Shown: positions 41,447-49,874, numbered from the stretch's first letter. The stretch is 64,000 bases of DNA from Kitasatospora humi (GCF_020907985.1 NZ_JAJJPA010000015.1:87673-151672), one strand, 5' to 3'. The notes: generated by a model not told the origin, from the sequence alone. Translations and numbers: made by a program.

Positions 41447-42229
41447 TCAGCCCCGCTGCTCGGTGGCCTCGGTGGGCCGCGTCGCCTTGGACAACCGACG
41501 GACGAACCCGAGGGATTCCCCGAAGATCAGTTCGGCGTCGTGGTCCAGGGTCGCCACATGGAAGCTCTGCTCGCAGAGCCGCTCCGTCACATCGACCGAG
41601 GATATCCGGGCGAGGACCAGAGCGGAGTTGGCCGGCGAGACCACGTGGTCCTGCGGGCTGCGCAGCAGCAGCACCGGCTGGGCCACCGCCGGCAGCGCCT
41701 GCCGCACCTCGCGCCAGAGCCGGCTCAGGGACCAGGCCGCGTGCAGCGGGACCCGGTCGTAGCCGACCTCCACGGCGCCCGGGCGGGCGATGTCGCCGGC
41801 GACCCCCGGCCGGCTCGGCACCAGGTGGCGCAGCACCGGCAGCAGCGCCGTCGCCCGGTTGTCGGATCGCACCGAGGGGTTGACCAGCACCACGCCGCTG
41901 ACCCGGTCGCCGTGCTCGGCGGCCAGCTTCAGCGCCAGGCCGCCGCCCATCGACAGTCCGAAGACGAAGACCTGCTCGCACTCCTCGCTCAGGAGCAGCA
42001 GCTCCCGCGAGACCTCGGCGTACCAGTCCTGCCAGCGGGTGAGCTGCAGATCCTGCCAGCGGGTGCCGTGACCGGGCAGCAGCGGCACCGAGACGGTCAG
42101 GCCGGCCGCGGCCAGCCGCTCGGCCCACGGCCGCAGGGATTGCGGGCTGCCGGTGAAGCCGTGGCACAGGAGCACACCGACCGGGCCGGCGTGGTGGTGG
42201 AAGGGCTCGGCACCGGGCAGCAGAGGCAT
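41447..42229 (-). CDS. Alpha/beta hydrolase (carboxylesterase/monoacylglycerol lipase type)
   Basis: A 260-residue serine hydrolase. LLCHGFTGSPQSLRPWAERL supplies the oxyanion hole, and S93 in GLSMGG is the nucleophile. The catalytic Asp is probably in LLLRSPQDHVVS and the His in CEQSFHVATLDHD. Length and motifs match carboxylesterase Est30-like or monoacylglycerol lipase-like enzymes. The start is the ATG behind GAGGAG; upstream in-frame codons are Arg/Ser-rich and lack a site. It is divergent from the acyltransferase gene, which suggests a shared place in lipid turnover. Confidence 0.88.
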   Translation of the reverse strand: MPLLPGAEPFHHHAGPVGVLLCHGFTGSPQSLRPWAERLAAAGLTVSVPLLPGHGTRWQDLQLTRWQDWYAEVSRELLLLSEECEQVFVFGLSMGGGLALKLAAEHGDRVSGVVLVNPSVRSDNRATALLPVLRHLVPSRPGVAGDIARPGAVEVGYDRVPLHAAWSLSRLWREVRQALPAVAQPVLLLRSPQDHVVSPANSALVLARISSVDVTERLCEQSFHVATLDHDAELIFGESLGFVRRLSKATRPTEATEQRG

Positions 42230-42381
42230 CCGGGGCTCCTCGGCGAGGGATCGGGTAGATCCAGATCGTCCCACGGCACGCGCCGGGCGTACAGACCTCC
42301 CGTACGCCGCACCCCCTCGGGTGCGTCCACCGCGCGATCGGGGCATTAGGATCGACCGGTCCGCAATACAGGAGGTCCGGG

Positions 42382-43230
42382 TTGTTCTACCGACTGATGA
42401 AGATGATCGTCGCACCGATGCTGCGGATCTTCTTCCGGCCGTGGACGGAAGGAATGGAGAACATCCCGGACGAGGGGCCGGCGATCATCGCCAGCAACCA
42501 CCTGTCGTTCTCGGACTCCTTCTTCCTGCCGGCTCTGATGAAGCGTCGAGTCACCTTCATCGCCAAGGCCGAGTACTTCAACACACCGGGCCTCAAGGGC
42601 CGGCTGACCGCGGCGTTCTTCAAGGGCGTCGGCCAGCTCCCGGTGGACCGCTCCGGAGTGCGCGGTGCCGGTGAGGCCGCGATCCGCAGCGCCATCGCGG
42701 TGATCGACAGCGGCGAGCTGTTCGGCGTCTACCCGGAGGGCACCCGTTCGCCCGACGGCAAGCTCTACCGCGGCAAGGTCGGCGGTCTGGCCCGGGTCGC
42801 GCTGCAGACCGGCGCGCCGGTCATTCCGGTCGCGATGATCGACACCGAGAAGGTGCAGCCGCCCGGTCAGGTGATCCCCAACTTCGGTATCCGTCCGGGC
42901 ATCCGGATCGGCCGTCCGATGGACTTCTCGCGGTACCAGGGCATGGAGAACGACCGGTTCATCCTGCGCTCGGTCACCGACGAGGTGATGTACGAGATCA
43001 TGCGGTTGTCCGGCCAGGAGTACGTGGACATCTACGCGACCGCCGCCAAGCGGCAGATCGCGGAGGAGAAGAAGCGCGCCGAGGCCGAGCGCCGGGCCGA
43101 GCAGCGGGCCGAGCGGGCCGCCGAGAAGGAGCGCCAGGCAGCCGAGAAGGCGGCCCAGGCCCAGGCCGGGGCTGAGAAGGCCCAGAAGGGCGAGACTGGC
43201 GAGAAGTCGGAGCGGGACGGCAAGGGCTAG
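42382..43230 (+). CDS. 1-acylglycerol-3-phosphate acyltransferase (PlsC)
   Basis: A 282-residue membrane-associated acyltransferase that adds the second acyl chain to lysophosphatidate. The catalytic NHLSFSD motif (H40, D45) and the glycerol-phosphate-binding YPEGTRSPDG are intact. The C-terminal 60 residues are a highly charged Ala/Glu/Lys/Arg tail (KRAEAERRAEQRAERAAEKE) likely to form a long single helix, beyond the usual PlsC length. The TTG start is supported by GGAGG eight bases earlier; an ATG five codons in is the alternative. It precedes the MacS-like gene by 35 bases. Confidence 0.92.
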   Translation: MFYRLMKMIVAPMLRIFFRPWTEGMENIPDEGPAIIASNHLSFSDSFFLPALMKRRVTFIAKAEYFNTPGLKGRLTAAFFKGVGQLPVDRSGVRGAGEAAIRSAIAVIDSGELFGVYPEGTRSPDGKLYRGKVGGLARVALQTGAPVIPVAMIDTEKVQPPGQVIPNFGIRPGIRIGRPMDFSRYQGMENDRFILRSVTDEVMYEIMRLSGQEYVDIYATAAKRQIAEEKKRAEAERRAEQRAERAAEKERQAAEKAAQAQAGAEKAQKGETGEKSERDGKG

Positions 43231-43265
43231 GTCCGCGATCGGGGGAACGGGGACGGGGGCGGGCG

Positions 43266-44420
43266 ATGGCCGAGCTGCGCAGCGGCGCCGGCGGGGCGGT
43301 GGCGGCCGGCGGGATGTCGGTGGAGCTGCCGCTGTGGCGGGCGATCAGCGTCTTCCGGGTGCTGGCGCTCGGCTATGCGCTGGCCCGGTACGGTGCCTCC
43401 TTCCACCACTTCGCCCACCCGGTCCCCGGTTGGATCTACCTGGGCGGCCTGGTGGTCTGGACGCTGGCCACGCTGCGCGCGTTCGGCAGCCCGACCCGGC
43501 TGCTCTGGCCGGTGCTCGCCGTCGACCTCGGGATCGCCGTCTACGGCGTGGTGCTGAGCGGGCAGATCGACACCCCGCAGCGGATCGCGGCCGGCTCGCT
43601 CACCCTGCCCACCATCTGGGCGGCCGGTACCGTGCTGGGCTGCGCCGCCAAGGGCGGCTGGCGCCCGGCCGTGACCGCCGGCCTGGTGATCGGTGCCGCG
43701 AACCTGCTCGGCCACGGCGGGGTCACCGGCGACAACGTGCACAACTGCGTGCTGCTGCTGGTGGCCGGCTGCGCGATCGGCTACGTAATCGAGCTGGCCC
43801 GGGCCAGCGAGGCCACCCTCACCAAGGCGCTCAAGCTGGAGGCCGCGACCAGGGAGCGGGAGCGGCTCTCCCGGGACATCCACGACGGGGTGCTCCAGGT
43901 GCTGGCCCTGACCCAGCGCCAAGTGGCGGGTGAGATCGGCCGGTTGGCGGGCGAGCAGGAGCGGGCGCTGCGGGCGCTGATGACTGCCGGGCCGCTGCCC
44001 GGGCAGCGCGACGGCGAGCCGGCGGACGGGCCGCGCGACCTGCGGGAGCTGCTGACGCCGTTCGGCGACGAGCGGATCACCCTCTCCGCGCCGGCGACCG
44101 AGGTGCTGCTGCCCGCCCGGACAGCCGCGGAGCTGGCCGCGGCGGTCGGCGCTGCGGTGGACAACGTGCGCCAGCACGCCGGGGAGGCGGCCCGGGCCTG
44201 GATCCTGCTGGAGGACGAGCCCGAGGCGGTGACCGTCTCGATCCGCGACGACGGGCAGGGGTTCGCCCCCGGGCGGCTGGCCGAGGCGCGGGCGGCCGGG
44301 CGGCTCGGGGTGGTCCAGTCGATCGAGGGCCGGCTGCGCGACCTGGGCGGCACGGCGAGCTTCCACTCGGCGCCCGGCGAGGGCGTGGAGGTCGAGTTGA
44401 CGCTGCCCAAGGAGGGCTGA
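43266..44420 (+). CDS. macS: MacS-like membrane sensor histidine kinase
   Basis: A 384-residue sensor kinase with an N-terminal membrane domain of five or six helices (residues about 22-180). A dimerisation/phosphoacceptor box follows, RLSRDIHDGVLQVLALTQRQ, with H206 as the phosphorylated His. The ATPase domain has N-box AAVDNVRQHA and G-box DDGQGFAPGRL. This matches the MacS family of streptomycetes (SCO2121 type), which partners with the response regulator encoded next. MacRS has been linked to morphogenesis and membrane homeostasis. There is no extracellular loop of note, so the signal is probably sensed within the membrane. Confidence 0.88.
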   Translation: MAELRSGAGGAVAAGGMSVELPLWRAISVFRVLALGYALARYGASFHHFAHPVPGWIYLGGLVVWTLATLRAFGSPTRLLWPVLAVDLGIAVYGVVLSGQIDTPQRIAAGSLTLPTIWAAGTVLGCAAKGGWRPAVTAGLVIGAANLLGHGGVTGDNVHNCVLLLVAGCAIGYVIELARASEATLTKALKLEAATRERERLSRDIHDGVLQVLALTQRQVAGEIGRLAGEQERALRALMTAGPLPGQRDGEPADGPRDLRELLTPFGDERITLSAPATEVLLPARTAAELAAAVGAAVDNVRQHAGEAARAWILLEDEPEAVTVSIRDDGQGFAPGRLAEARAAGRLGVVQSIEGRLRDLGGTASFHSAPGEGVEVELTLPKEG

Positions 44421-44425
44421 CGGCG

Positions 44426-45094
44426 ATGGACGGGCTGCGGGTGATGGTCGTCGATGACCACCCGATGTGGCGTGAGGCGGTGGCCCGCGACCTGGCGGAC
44501 GCCGGGTTCAGCGTGGTGGCGACCGCGGGGGACGGGCCGGAGGCGGTGCGCCGGGCCAAGGCGGCGGCGCCGCAGGTGCTGGTCCTCGACCTCAACCTGC
44601 CCCAGCTGCCCGGGGTGGAGGTCTGCCGCCAGGTGGTGGCCGCCGACCCGGCGGTGCGGGTGCTGGTGCTCTCCGCCAGCGGGGAGCACGCGGACGTGCT
44701 GGAGGCGGTGAAGGCCGGGGCCACCGGCTACCTGGTGAAGTCGGCCGGCCGCGACGAACTGCTGGACGCGGTGCGGCGCACGGCGGCCGGCGACCCGGTC
44801 TTCACGCCCGGGCTGGCCGGCCTGGTGCTGGGGGAGTTCCGCCGGCTGGCCGCCGCGCCGGCCCCCGCCGGCCCCGACCGGGGGGAGCCGGCGGTGCCCC
44901 GGCTGACGGCGCGGGAGACCGAGGTGCTGCGGATGGTGGCCAAGGGCCTGTCCTACCGTCAGATCGCCGAACGGCTGGTGCTCTCGCACCGCACGGTGCA
45001 GAACCACGTCCAGAACACCCTGGGCAAGCTGCAGCTGCACAACCGGGTGGAGCTGGTCCGCTACGCGATCGAGCAGGGCTTGGACGAGGCCTGA
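44426..45094 (+). CDS. macR: MacR-like NarL/LuxR response regulator
   Basis: A 222-residue response regulator. The receiver domain (1-120) has acidic residues D10/D11, phospho-acceptor D55 (VLVLDLNLP) and Lys in YLVKSAG. The C-terminal LuxR helix-turn-helix (about 155-222) reads LTARETEVLRMVAKGLSYRQIAERLVLSHRTVQNHVQNTL. It starts five bases after the kinase gene and forms the cognate pair. The 3' end overlaps the convergent anthranilate synthase gene by 34 bases, which is uncommon here. Confidence 0.92.
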   Translation: MDGLRVMVVDDHPMWREAVARDLADAGFSVVATAGDGPEAVRRAKAAAPQVLVLDLNLPQLPGVEVCRQVVAADPAVRVLVLSASGEHADVLEAVKAGATGYLVKSAGRDELLDAVRRTAAGDPVFTPGLAGLVLGEFRRLAAAPAPAGPDRGEPAVPRLTARETEVLRMVAKGLSYRQIAERLVLSHRTVQNHVQNTLGKLQLHNRVELVRYAIEQGLDEA

Positions 45095-47022
45095 CGCGAG
45101 GCCAGCAGATCGGCGACGATCTGCGGGCCCTCCAGGGTGAGCACGGATTCCGGGTGGAACTGCAGCCCGGCGAAACCCGGTCCGCGCACCGCGACCACGT
45201 CGCCGGTGGCCGGGTCGTGGGCCACCTCGATGCCGTCGGCGGCAAGTCGGGCAAGGTCGTCGGCGGTGCAGCGGGCGGTGAAGGTGTTGTAGAAGCCGAC
45301 CGTGCGCGGGGTGCCGAACAGCTCGACCTGCTCCTGGGTGCCCTGGTAGACCCGGTCCTTGCGGCGCAGGTCGAGGCCGAGGGTGGCGCAGAGCAGCTGG
45401 TGGCTGAGGCAGACCGCGAGCAGCGGCGCCTGCCGGGCACCGGAGAGCGCGGCCGCCAGCGCGTCGGCGACGATCGGCCGAAGCACCGCCATCTTCGGGT
45501 CGGTCAGGTCGGCCGGGTCGCCGGGGCCGGGTCCCAGCACCAGCGGGCCGGCGTGGGCGGCGACGCGCTCGCGCAGGCCCGGGGCGTCGAACGGGACCAC
45601 CTCCACCCGGTGGCCGAGCGAGCGCAGCAGGTGGGCCAGCATCGTGGTGAAGGTGTCCTCGCCGTCCACCACCAGGGTCGGTTCGGGCTGCCCGGCGGGG
45701 AGCGGCTGCTGCATCCGCAGCCAGAACGGGGCGAGACCGGCCCGCCGGGCGTCCAGCGCGGCCTGCACCCGGTGGTTGTCGGCGAGCCGCGGGGCGCCGC
45801 CGTGGCCGGGGACGCGGCCCGGGGCCGGCCGGGCGCCGAGCGCGGCCAGCACCCCGGCGGCCTTGGCGTGGGTCTCGGCCACCTCGGAGGCCGGGTCGGA
45901 GTGCCGCACCAGGGTGGCGCCGACCCGCACCACCAGCGAGCCGTCGGCCGGGTCGATGTCGGCGGTGCGGATGCAGATCGGCGAGTCCAGCTGCTGGCCG
46001 CCGCCGGCCGAGCGCCCGATCAGCGCCAGCGCGCCCGCGTAGTAGCCGCGCCCGGAGGTCTCGTAGCGGCGGATCACCCGGGCGGCGTTCTGCACCGGGC
46101 TGCCGGTGACGGTGGCCGCGAACATGGTCTCGCGCAGCACCTCGCGGACGTCGAGCGAGGTGCGCCCGCGCAGCTCGTACTCGGTGTGCGCGAGGTGGGC
46201 CATCTCCTTGAGCCGGGGGCCGAGCACCTGGCCGCCGAGGTCGCCGACCGCGCACATCATCTTGAGCTCCTCGTCGACCACCATGGTGAGCTCCTCCGAC
46301 TCCTTGCGGTCGTGCAGGAAGTCGAGCAGCGTCTGGAGGGTCGGGCCGTCGGCCGGATAGCGGTAGGTGCCGGAGATCGGGTTCATCACCACGGTGCCGC
46401 CGCTCTGCCGGACGTGGACCTCGGGGGAGGCACCGACCAGCAGGCGGTCGCCGGTCGAGACCAGGAAGGTCCAGTAGGCGCCGCGCTCCTGGCGGAGCAG
46501 CCGGCGCAGCAGGCTGAGCCCCAGCGCCGGCGACCAGTCCCGGAGCGTGGCCCGGAAGTCGCGCCGGATCACGAAGTTGGCGCCCTCGCCGCGCCCGATC
46601 TCGTCCTCGATCACCCGCCGGACGATCCCGGCGTACTCCTCGTCGTCGATGTCGAAGGCACCGCCGGTCAGCGCCACCGGCAGGTCGGGCAGCGCGGCCA
46701 GCACCTCGGCCAACGGCAGCGCGTACTGCTCGGTCACCGCCAGCGCCTGCAGCGGGGTGCCGTCGTCGTGCACTTCGAAGCCGCGCTCGCTCAGCTGCCG
46801 GAACGGGACCAGCGCCAGCAGGTCGTGGCGCGGACGGCCGTCGGCGGGGGCGCCGGCCGGCAGCGGCAGGTCGGCCAGGGTGTCGTACCGCCCGACCTCG
46901 CCGATCAGCAGCTCGACGGTGTCGGGCGCCAGCCGTGGGGTGCGGCGGTGCAGCAGGGCGAAGGCGGGTGCGCCGGGGGCGGTCAGGCGGGCGAGCAGGG
47001 CGGCGGCGCCGGGGTCGTTCAC
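45061..47022 (-). CDS. trpE: Fused anthranilate synthase (TrpE-TrpG type)
   Basis: A 653-residue fusion of the chorismate-binding subunit (about 1-425) and the glutamine amidotransferase (about 455-645). It converts chorismate and glutamine to anthranilate. The synthase half shows MNPISGTYRYP and TGSPVQNAARVIRRYE; the amidotransferase triad is C538 (LLAVCLSHQ), H623 and E625 (FHPES). The loop after the active Cys reads CLSHQ instead of CLGHQ. The GTG start follows GAAAGAGG; an upstream TTG is a less likely start. A leader peptide and attenuator precede it. Phenazine-type PhzE has the same layout, but the Trp-codon leader argues for tryptophan synthesis. Confidence 0.9.
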   Translation of the reverse strand: MNDPGAAALLARLTAPGAPAFALLHRRTPRLAPDTVELLIGEVGRYDTLADLPLPAGAPADGRPRHDLLALVPFRQLSERGFEVHDDGTPLQALAVTEQYALPLAEVLAALPDLPVALTGGAFDIDDEEYAGIVRRVIEDEIGRGEGANFVIRRDFRATLRDWSPALGLSLLRRLLRQERGAYWTFLVSTGDRLLVGASPEVHVRQSGGTVVMNPISGTYRYPADGPTLQTLLDFLHDRKESEELTMVVDEELKMMCAVGDLGGQVLGPRLKEMAHLAHTEYELRGRTSLDVREVLRETMFAATVTGSPVQNAARVIRRYETSGRGYYAGALALIGRSAGGGQQLDSPICIRTADIDPADGSLVVRVGATLVRHSDPASEVAETHAKAAGVLAALGARPAPGRVPGHGGAPRLADNHRVQAALDARRAGLAPFWLRMQQPLPAGQPEPTLVVDGEDTFTTMLAHLLRSLGHRVEVVPFDAPGLRERVAAHAGPLVLGPGPGDPADLTDPKMAVLRPIVADALAAALSGARQAPLLAVCLSHQLLCATLGLDLRRKDRVYQGTQEQVELFGTPRTVGFYNTFTARCTADDLARLAADGIEVAHDPATGDVVAVRGPGFAGLQFHPESVLTLEGPQIVADLLASRQASSKPCSIA

Positions 47023-47084
47023 GTGCAACCTCTTTCCGAGGATCAAGGTCGCTCCACCGGGCGGGCCGCAGGTGCCGGAAATAC

Positions 47085-47110
47085 CGACGGCCGCCCGAGG
47101 GCGGCCGTCG
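47085..47110 (-). terminator. Attenuator of the anthranilate synthase gene
   Basis: CGACGGCCGCCC / GGGCGGCCGTCG forms a 12-bp stem with a minimal loop. It lies 24 bases beyond the leader peptide stop and 63 bases before the trpE start, and is followed on the minus strand by TATTTCC. This position is that of a trp attenuator: stalling at the leader's Trp codons would favour an alternative fold and readthrough. Confidence 0.8.
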
Positions 47111-47133
47111 TGTCGTCTACTGGGAACGCGCGA

Positions 47134-47190
47134 TCAGTGGGCCACCTCGGGGATGGTCCACCACCAGGAGAAGGTGTGCGGCGCGGTCAT
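47134..47190 (-). CDS. trpL: trp operon leader peptide
   Basis: An 18-residue peptide, MTAPHTFSWWWTIPEVAH, with three consecutive Trp codons. A run of tryptophans just ahead of a terminator hairpin and an anthranilate synthase gene is the hallmark of ribosome-mediated attenuation, known for streptomycete trpE. No Shine-Dalgarno sequence precedes the ATG, but TATCGT lies seven bases upstream as a possible -10. The leader mRNA may therefore be leaderless, with translation starting at its 5' end. Confidence 0.85.
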   Translation of the reverse strand: MTAPHTFSWWWTIPEVAH

Positions 47191-47310
47191 GGGAAGGACG
47201 ATAGCCGATCGGCTCCCCAGTTGGGCGGCGCACGGGGATAAGTCCACCGCGCGTCTCACCAGGTGGTTGGCCGACGAAATTCGGTCGACGCACCCCGTAG
47301 CCTTGGCTGC
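47191..47310. promoter_or_regulatory. Divergent promoters of trpL-trpE and class II DAHP synthase
   Basis: This 120-base region should hold two back-to-back promoters. On the minus strand TATCGT (about 47203-47198) sits seven bases before trpL. On the plus strand TAGCCT (47298-47303) sits seven bases before the GTG of the DAHP synthase gene. Both spacings fit leaderless transcripts. The first enzyme of the aromatic pathway and the first enzyme of the tryptophan branch are thus controlled from one short region. Confidence 0.5.
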
Positions 47311-48660
47311 GTGACCGTGACAACTGAGACATCTAGGGCAGCCTTCTCCTGGCAGTCCCTCCCCGCGGCGCAGCAGCCTGAGTGGCCGGACCCGGAGGCG
47401 CTGCGCGACGCCCTTGTGGAACTCGCCTCCTATCCGCCGCTGGTGTTCGCCGGCGAGTGCGACCAGCTGCGCGCCCGGCTCGGTGCCGTCGCGCGTGGCG
47501 AAGCCTTCCTGCTGCAGGGAGGCGACTGCGCCGAGGCCTTCGACGGGGTCTCCGCGGACCACATCCGCAACAAGCTCAAGACCCTGCTGCAGATGGCCGC
47601 CGTGCTCACCTACGCGGCCTCGGTCCCGGTGGTCAAGGTGGGCCGGATCGCCGGCCAGTACTCCAAGCCGCGCTCCAAGTCGACCGAGACCCGCGACGGC
47701 GTGACCCTGCCGGTCTACCGCGGCGACTCGGTGAACGGCTTCGAGTTCACCCCCGAGTCCCGCCGCCCGGACCCGGAGCGGCTGAAGAGGATGTACCACG
47801 CCTCCGCCGCCACGCTGAACCTGGTCCGCGCCTTCACCACCGGTGGTTACGCCGACCTGCGCCAGGTGCACGCCTGGAACCAGGACTTCGTGCGCAACTC
47901 GCCGGCCGGCCAGCGCTACGAGCGGCTGGCCAAGGAGATCGACAACGCGCTGAACTTCATGCAGGCCTGCGGGGTCACTCCGGAGGAGTTCCGCACCGTC
48001 GAGTTCTACTCCTCGCACGAGGCGCTGGTGCTGGACTACGAGACCGCCCTGACCCGGGTGGACTCGCGCACCGGCGAGCTCTACGACGTCTCGGGGCACA
48101 TGGTCTGGATCGGTGAGCGCACCCGCCAGCTGGACCACGCCCACATCGAGTTCGCCTCCAGGATCCGCAACCCGATCGGCGTCAAGCTGGGCCCGACCAC
48201 CTCGGTCGACGAGGCGCTCACCCTGATCGAGCGGCTCGATCCGGACCGCGAGCCGGGCCGGCTGACCTTCATCACCCGGATGGGCGCGGGCAAGATCCGC
48301 GACCGCCTGCCGGAGCTGGTGGACAAGGTCACGGCCAGCGGGGCGCAGCCGGTGTGGATCTGCGACCCGATGCACGGCAACACCTTCGAGGCGGAGACCG
48401 GGCACAAGACCCGCCGCTTCGACGACGTGCTGGACGAGGTCAAGGGCTTCTTCGAGGTGCACCGCTCGCTCGGCACCCACCCGGGCGGCATCCACGTCGA
48501 GCTGACCGGTGACGACGTGACCGAGTGCGTCGGCGGTGGCGACGAGGTGCTGGTCGACGACCTGCACCAGCGCTACGAGACGGCCTGCGACCCGCGGCTC
48601 AACCGCAGCCAGTCGCTGGACCTGGCCTTCCTGGTCGCGGAGATGTACCGCGAGCACTGA
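47311..48660 (+). CDS. aroH: Class II 3-deoxy-7-phosphoheptulonate synthase
   Basis: A 449-residue plant-type (class II) DAHP synthase, which condenses phosphoenolpyruvate and erythrose-4-phosphate at the entry to the shikimate pathway. Signatures are LLQGGDCAEAFDG, a metal-binding Cys, VPVVKVGRIAGQYSKPRS and WICDPMHGNTFE. The GTG at 47311 gives the standard N-terminus (VTVTTETSRAAFSWQ) and has no ribosome site, with a -10-like hexamer at the right distance for a leaderless message. It is divergent from the tryptophan-branch synthase, tying supply and use of chorismate together. Confidence 0.95.
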   Translation: MTVTTETSRAAFSWQSLPAAQQPEWPDPEALRDALVELASYPPLVFAGECDQLRARLGAVARGEAFLLQGGDCAEAFDGVSADHIRNKLKTLLQMAAVLTYAASVPVVKVGRIAGQYSKPRSKSTETRDGVTLPVYRGDSVNGFEFTPESRRPDPERLKRMYHASAATLNLVRAFTTGGYADLRQVHAWNQDFVRNSPAGQRYERLAKEIDNALNFMQACGVTPEEFRTVEFYSSHEALVLDYETALTRVDSRTGELYDVSGHMVWIGERTRQLDHAHIEFASRIRNPIGVKLGPTTSVDEALTLIERLDPDREPGRLTFITRMGAGKIRDRLPELVDKVTASGAQPVWICDPMHGNTFEAETGHKTRRFDDVLDEVKGFFEVHRSLGTHPGGIHVELTGDDVTECVGGGDEVLVDDLHQRYETACDPRLNRSQSLDLAFLVAEMYREH

Positions 48661-48728
48661 GGCGCGGCCGAAGGGCGCCGGCGCCGAGGCGGCGGTCCCG
48701 GAGGCGGGCCCGCGGAGCAACTGTGACG

Positions 48729-48760
48729 AAGGTCCTGCCCCGGATCAGGGGCAGGACCTT
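48729..48760 (+). terminator. Terminator after DAHP synthase
   Basis: Perfect 13-bp stem AAGGTCCTGCCCC / GGGGCAGGACCTT with a GGATCA loop, 68 bases after the stop. Confidence 0.85.
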
Positions 48761-48782
48761 CTCGTCCGGGTAGACGCTTGAC

Positions 48783-48801
48783 TAAGGTAAGCCTTAGCTG
48801 A
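48783..48801 (+). promoter_or_regulatory. Iron box (DmdR/IdeR-type) ahead of bfd
   Basis: TAAGGTAAGCCTTAGCTGA matches 14 of 19 positions of the DtxR-family consensus TTAGGTTAGCCTAACCTAA, including AGGT-AGCCT at the core. It lies 41-59 bases before the ferredoxin start, next to a TTGACT -35-like element (48779-48784). Iron-loaded DmdR/IdeR bound here would repress the gene when iron is plentiful, which suits a protein that releases iron from stores. Confidence 0.75.
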
Positions 48802-48841
48802 CCGGCGCCCCGGCGCCCCGCACCACCTGGGAGAGACCGCG

Positions 48842-49171
48842 ATGTATGTCTGCATGTGCCATGCGGTCACCGAGGACCAGGTGAAGCGGGCGATCGACGC
48901 CGGCGCCAACTCGCCGCGCCAGATCGTCGCCCGGGGCTGCAAGGCCGGCACCGACTGCGGCTCCTGCGTCCGCCGGATACAGGCCCTGCTGGGCGAGCAC
49001 GGCGGCCGTCCGTGTCCGACCGCCCGGCTGGCCGCCAAGCTCGGGCTGGCCGATCCCGGGGCCGACCCGCGCAACGCACCCGGGCCGGTCCCGGCGCCCG
49101 GGTCGACGCCGGTCCCCGGAGCCGCTCCCGCGGTCGGGCCGGTCCCGGCGCCCGGCTCGCGGGTCGCCTGA
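48842..49171 (+). CDS. bfd: Bacterioferritin-associated ferredoxin with Pro-rich extension
   Basis: A 109-residue protein whose first 55 residues are a BFD-like [2Fe-2S] domain with ligands C4, C6 (VCMCHAVT) and C39, C42 (DCGSC). Bfd donates electrons to bacterioferritin so that stored iron is released. The remaining 54 residues are a Pro/Ala/Gly tail with repeated PVPAPGS units, absent from the 64-residue enterobacterial Bfd and of unknown use. An iron box lies in its promoter. It converges on the bacterioferritin gene with a four-base gap. Confidence 0.9.
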   Translation: MYVCMCHAVTEDQVKRAIDAGANSPRQIVARGCKAGTDCGSCVRRIQALLGEHGGRPCPTARLAAKLGLADPGADPRNAPGPVPAPGSTPVPGAAPAVGPVPAPGSRVA

Positions 49172-49175
49172 CCGG

Positions 49176-49658
49176 TCAGCTGCCGTCCGGCTGCTCGATC
49201 AGCGTCGACAGGTAGAGCGGTTCGCCGAGCTTCTCCAGCAGCTCCAGCTGGGTGTCCAGGTAGTCGATGTGCTCCTCCTCGTCGGCCAGGATCGCCTCGA
49301 AGACGTTGGCCGAGGTGACGTCGTTCTTGGCCCGCATCACCACGATGCCGCGGCGCAGCCGGTCGATCGCCTCCACCTCCACCTGCCGGTCGGCCTCGAA
49401 CATCTCCTTGACCGTCTGGCCGATCCGGACGTGGAAGAGCCGCTGGTAGTTGGGCAGGCCGTCGAGCAGCAGGATCCGGTCGGTGAGCACCTCGGCGTGC
49501 TTCATCTCGTCGAAGGACTCGTGCCGGGTGTACTCGGCGAGCTTGGTCCAGCCGAAGTGATCCTGCAGCTTCGAGTGCAGGAAGTACTGGTTGATGGCGG
49601 TCAGCTCGGCGGTGAGCTGCTCGTTGAGGAACTCGATGACCTCGGGGTCGCCCTTCAT
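49176..49658 (-). CDS. bfr: Bacterioferritin
   Basis: A 160-residue haem-containing ferritin forming a 24-subunit iron-storage shell. The haem ligand M52 and ferroxidase residues E18, E51 and H54 fall at the same positions as in Escherichia coli Bfr (ESFDEMKHAE); E94 and E127-H130 (DEEEH) complete the diiron site. The ATG follows GGAAGG; the ten upstream codons lack a site. It is convergent with its electron donor bfd, so the two store-and-release partners are encoded side by side but on opposite strands. No iron box is evident upstream. Confidence 0.96.
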   Translation of the reverse strand: MKGDPEVIEFLNEQLTAELTAINQYFLHSKLQDHFGWTKLAEYTRHESFDEMKHAEVLTDRILLLDGLPNYQRLFHVRIGQTVKEMFEADRQVEVEAIDRLRRGIVVMRAKNDVTSANVFEAILADEEEHIDYLDTQLELLEKLGEPLYLSTLIEQPDGS

Positions 49659-49874
49659 GGTGTGCCTTCCTGCCCTCGATGGGTGCACGCAGCGCCGGAC
49701 GCGGTGGTGGGACGCATCGTGGCATCGCCATGAGTTGTTTTTCCAGTAAGTTCACACTTACTGGGGTCTGTGTCGGATTGCCCGATTTTTTGGCCATTGC
49801 GGCATCTGTAGGGGCGCGCGGAGCCGGGTAGGGGCGCGCATCGATCCGTGCCCGCCGTCTGTCACCATGGAGCC

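Noticed and set aside
45061..47022. Phenazine (PhzE) biosynthesis
   Set aside because: The domain order fits PhzE, but no other phenazine gene is near, and a Trp-codon leader peptide with an attenuator points to tryptophan synthesis.
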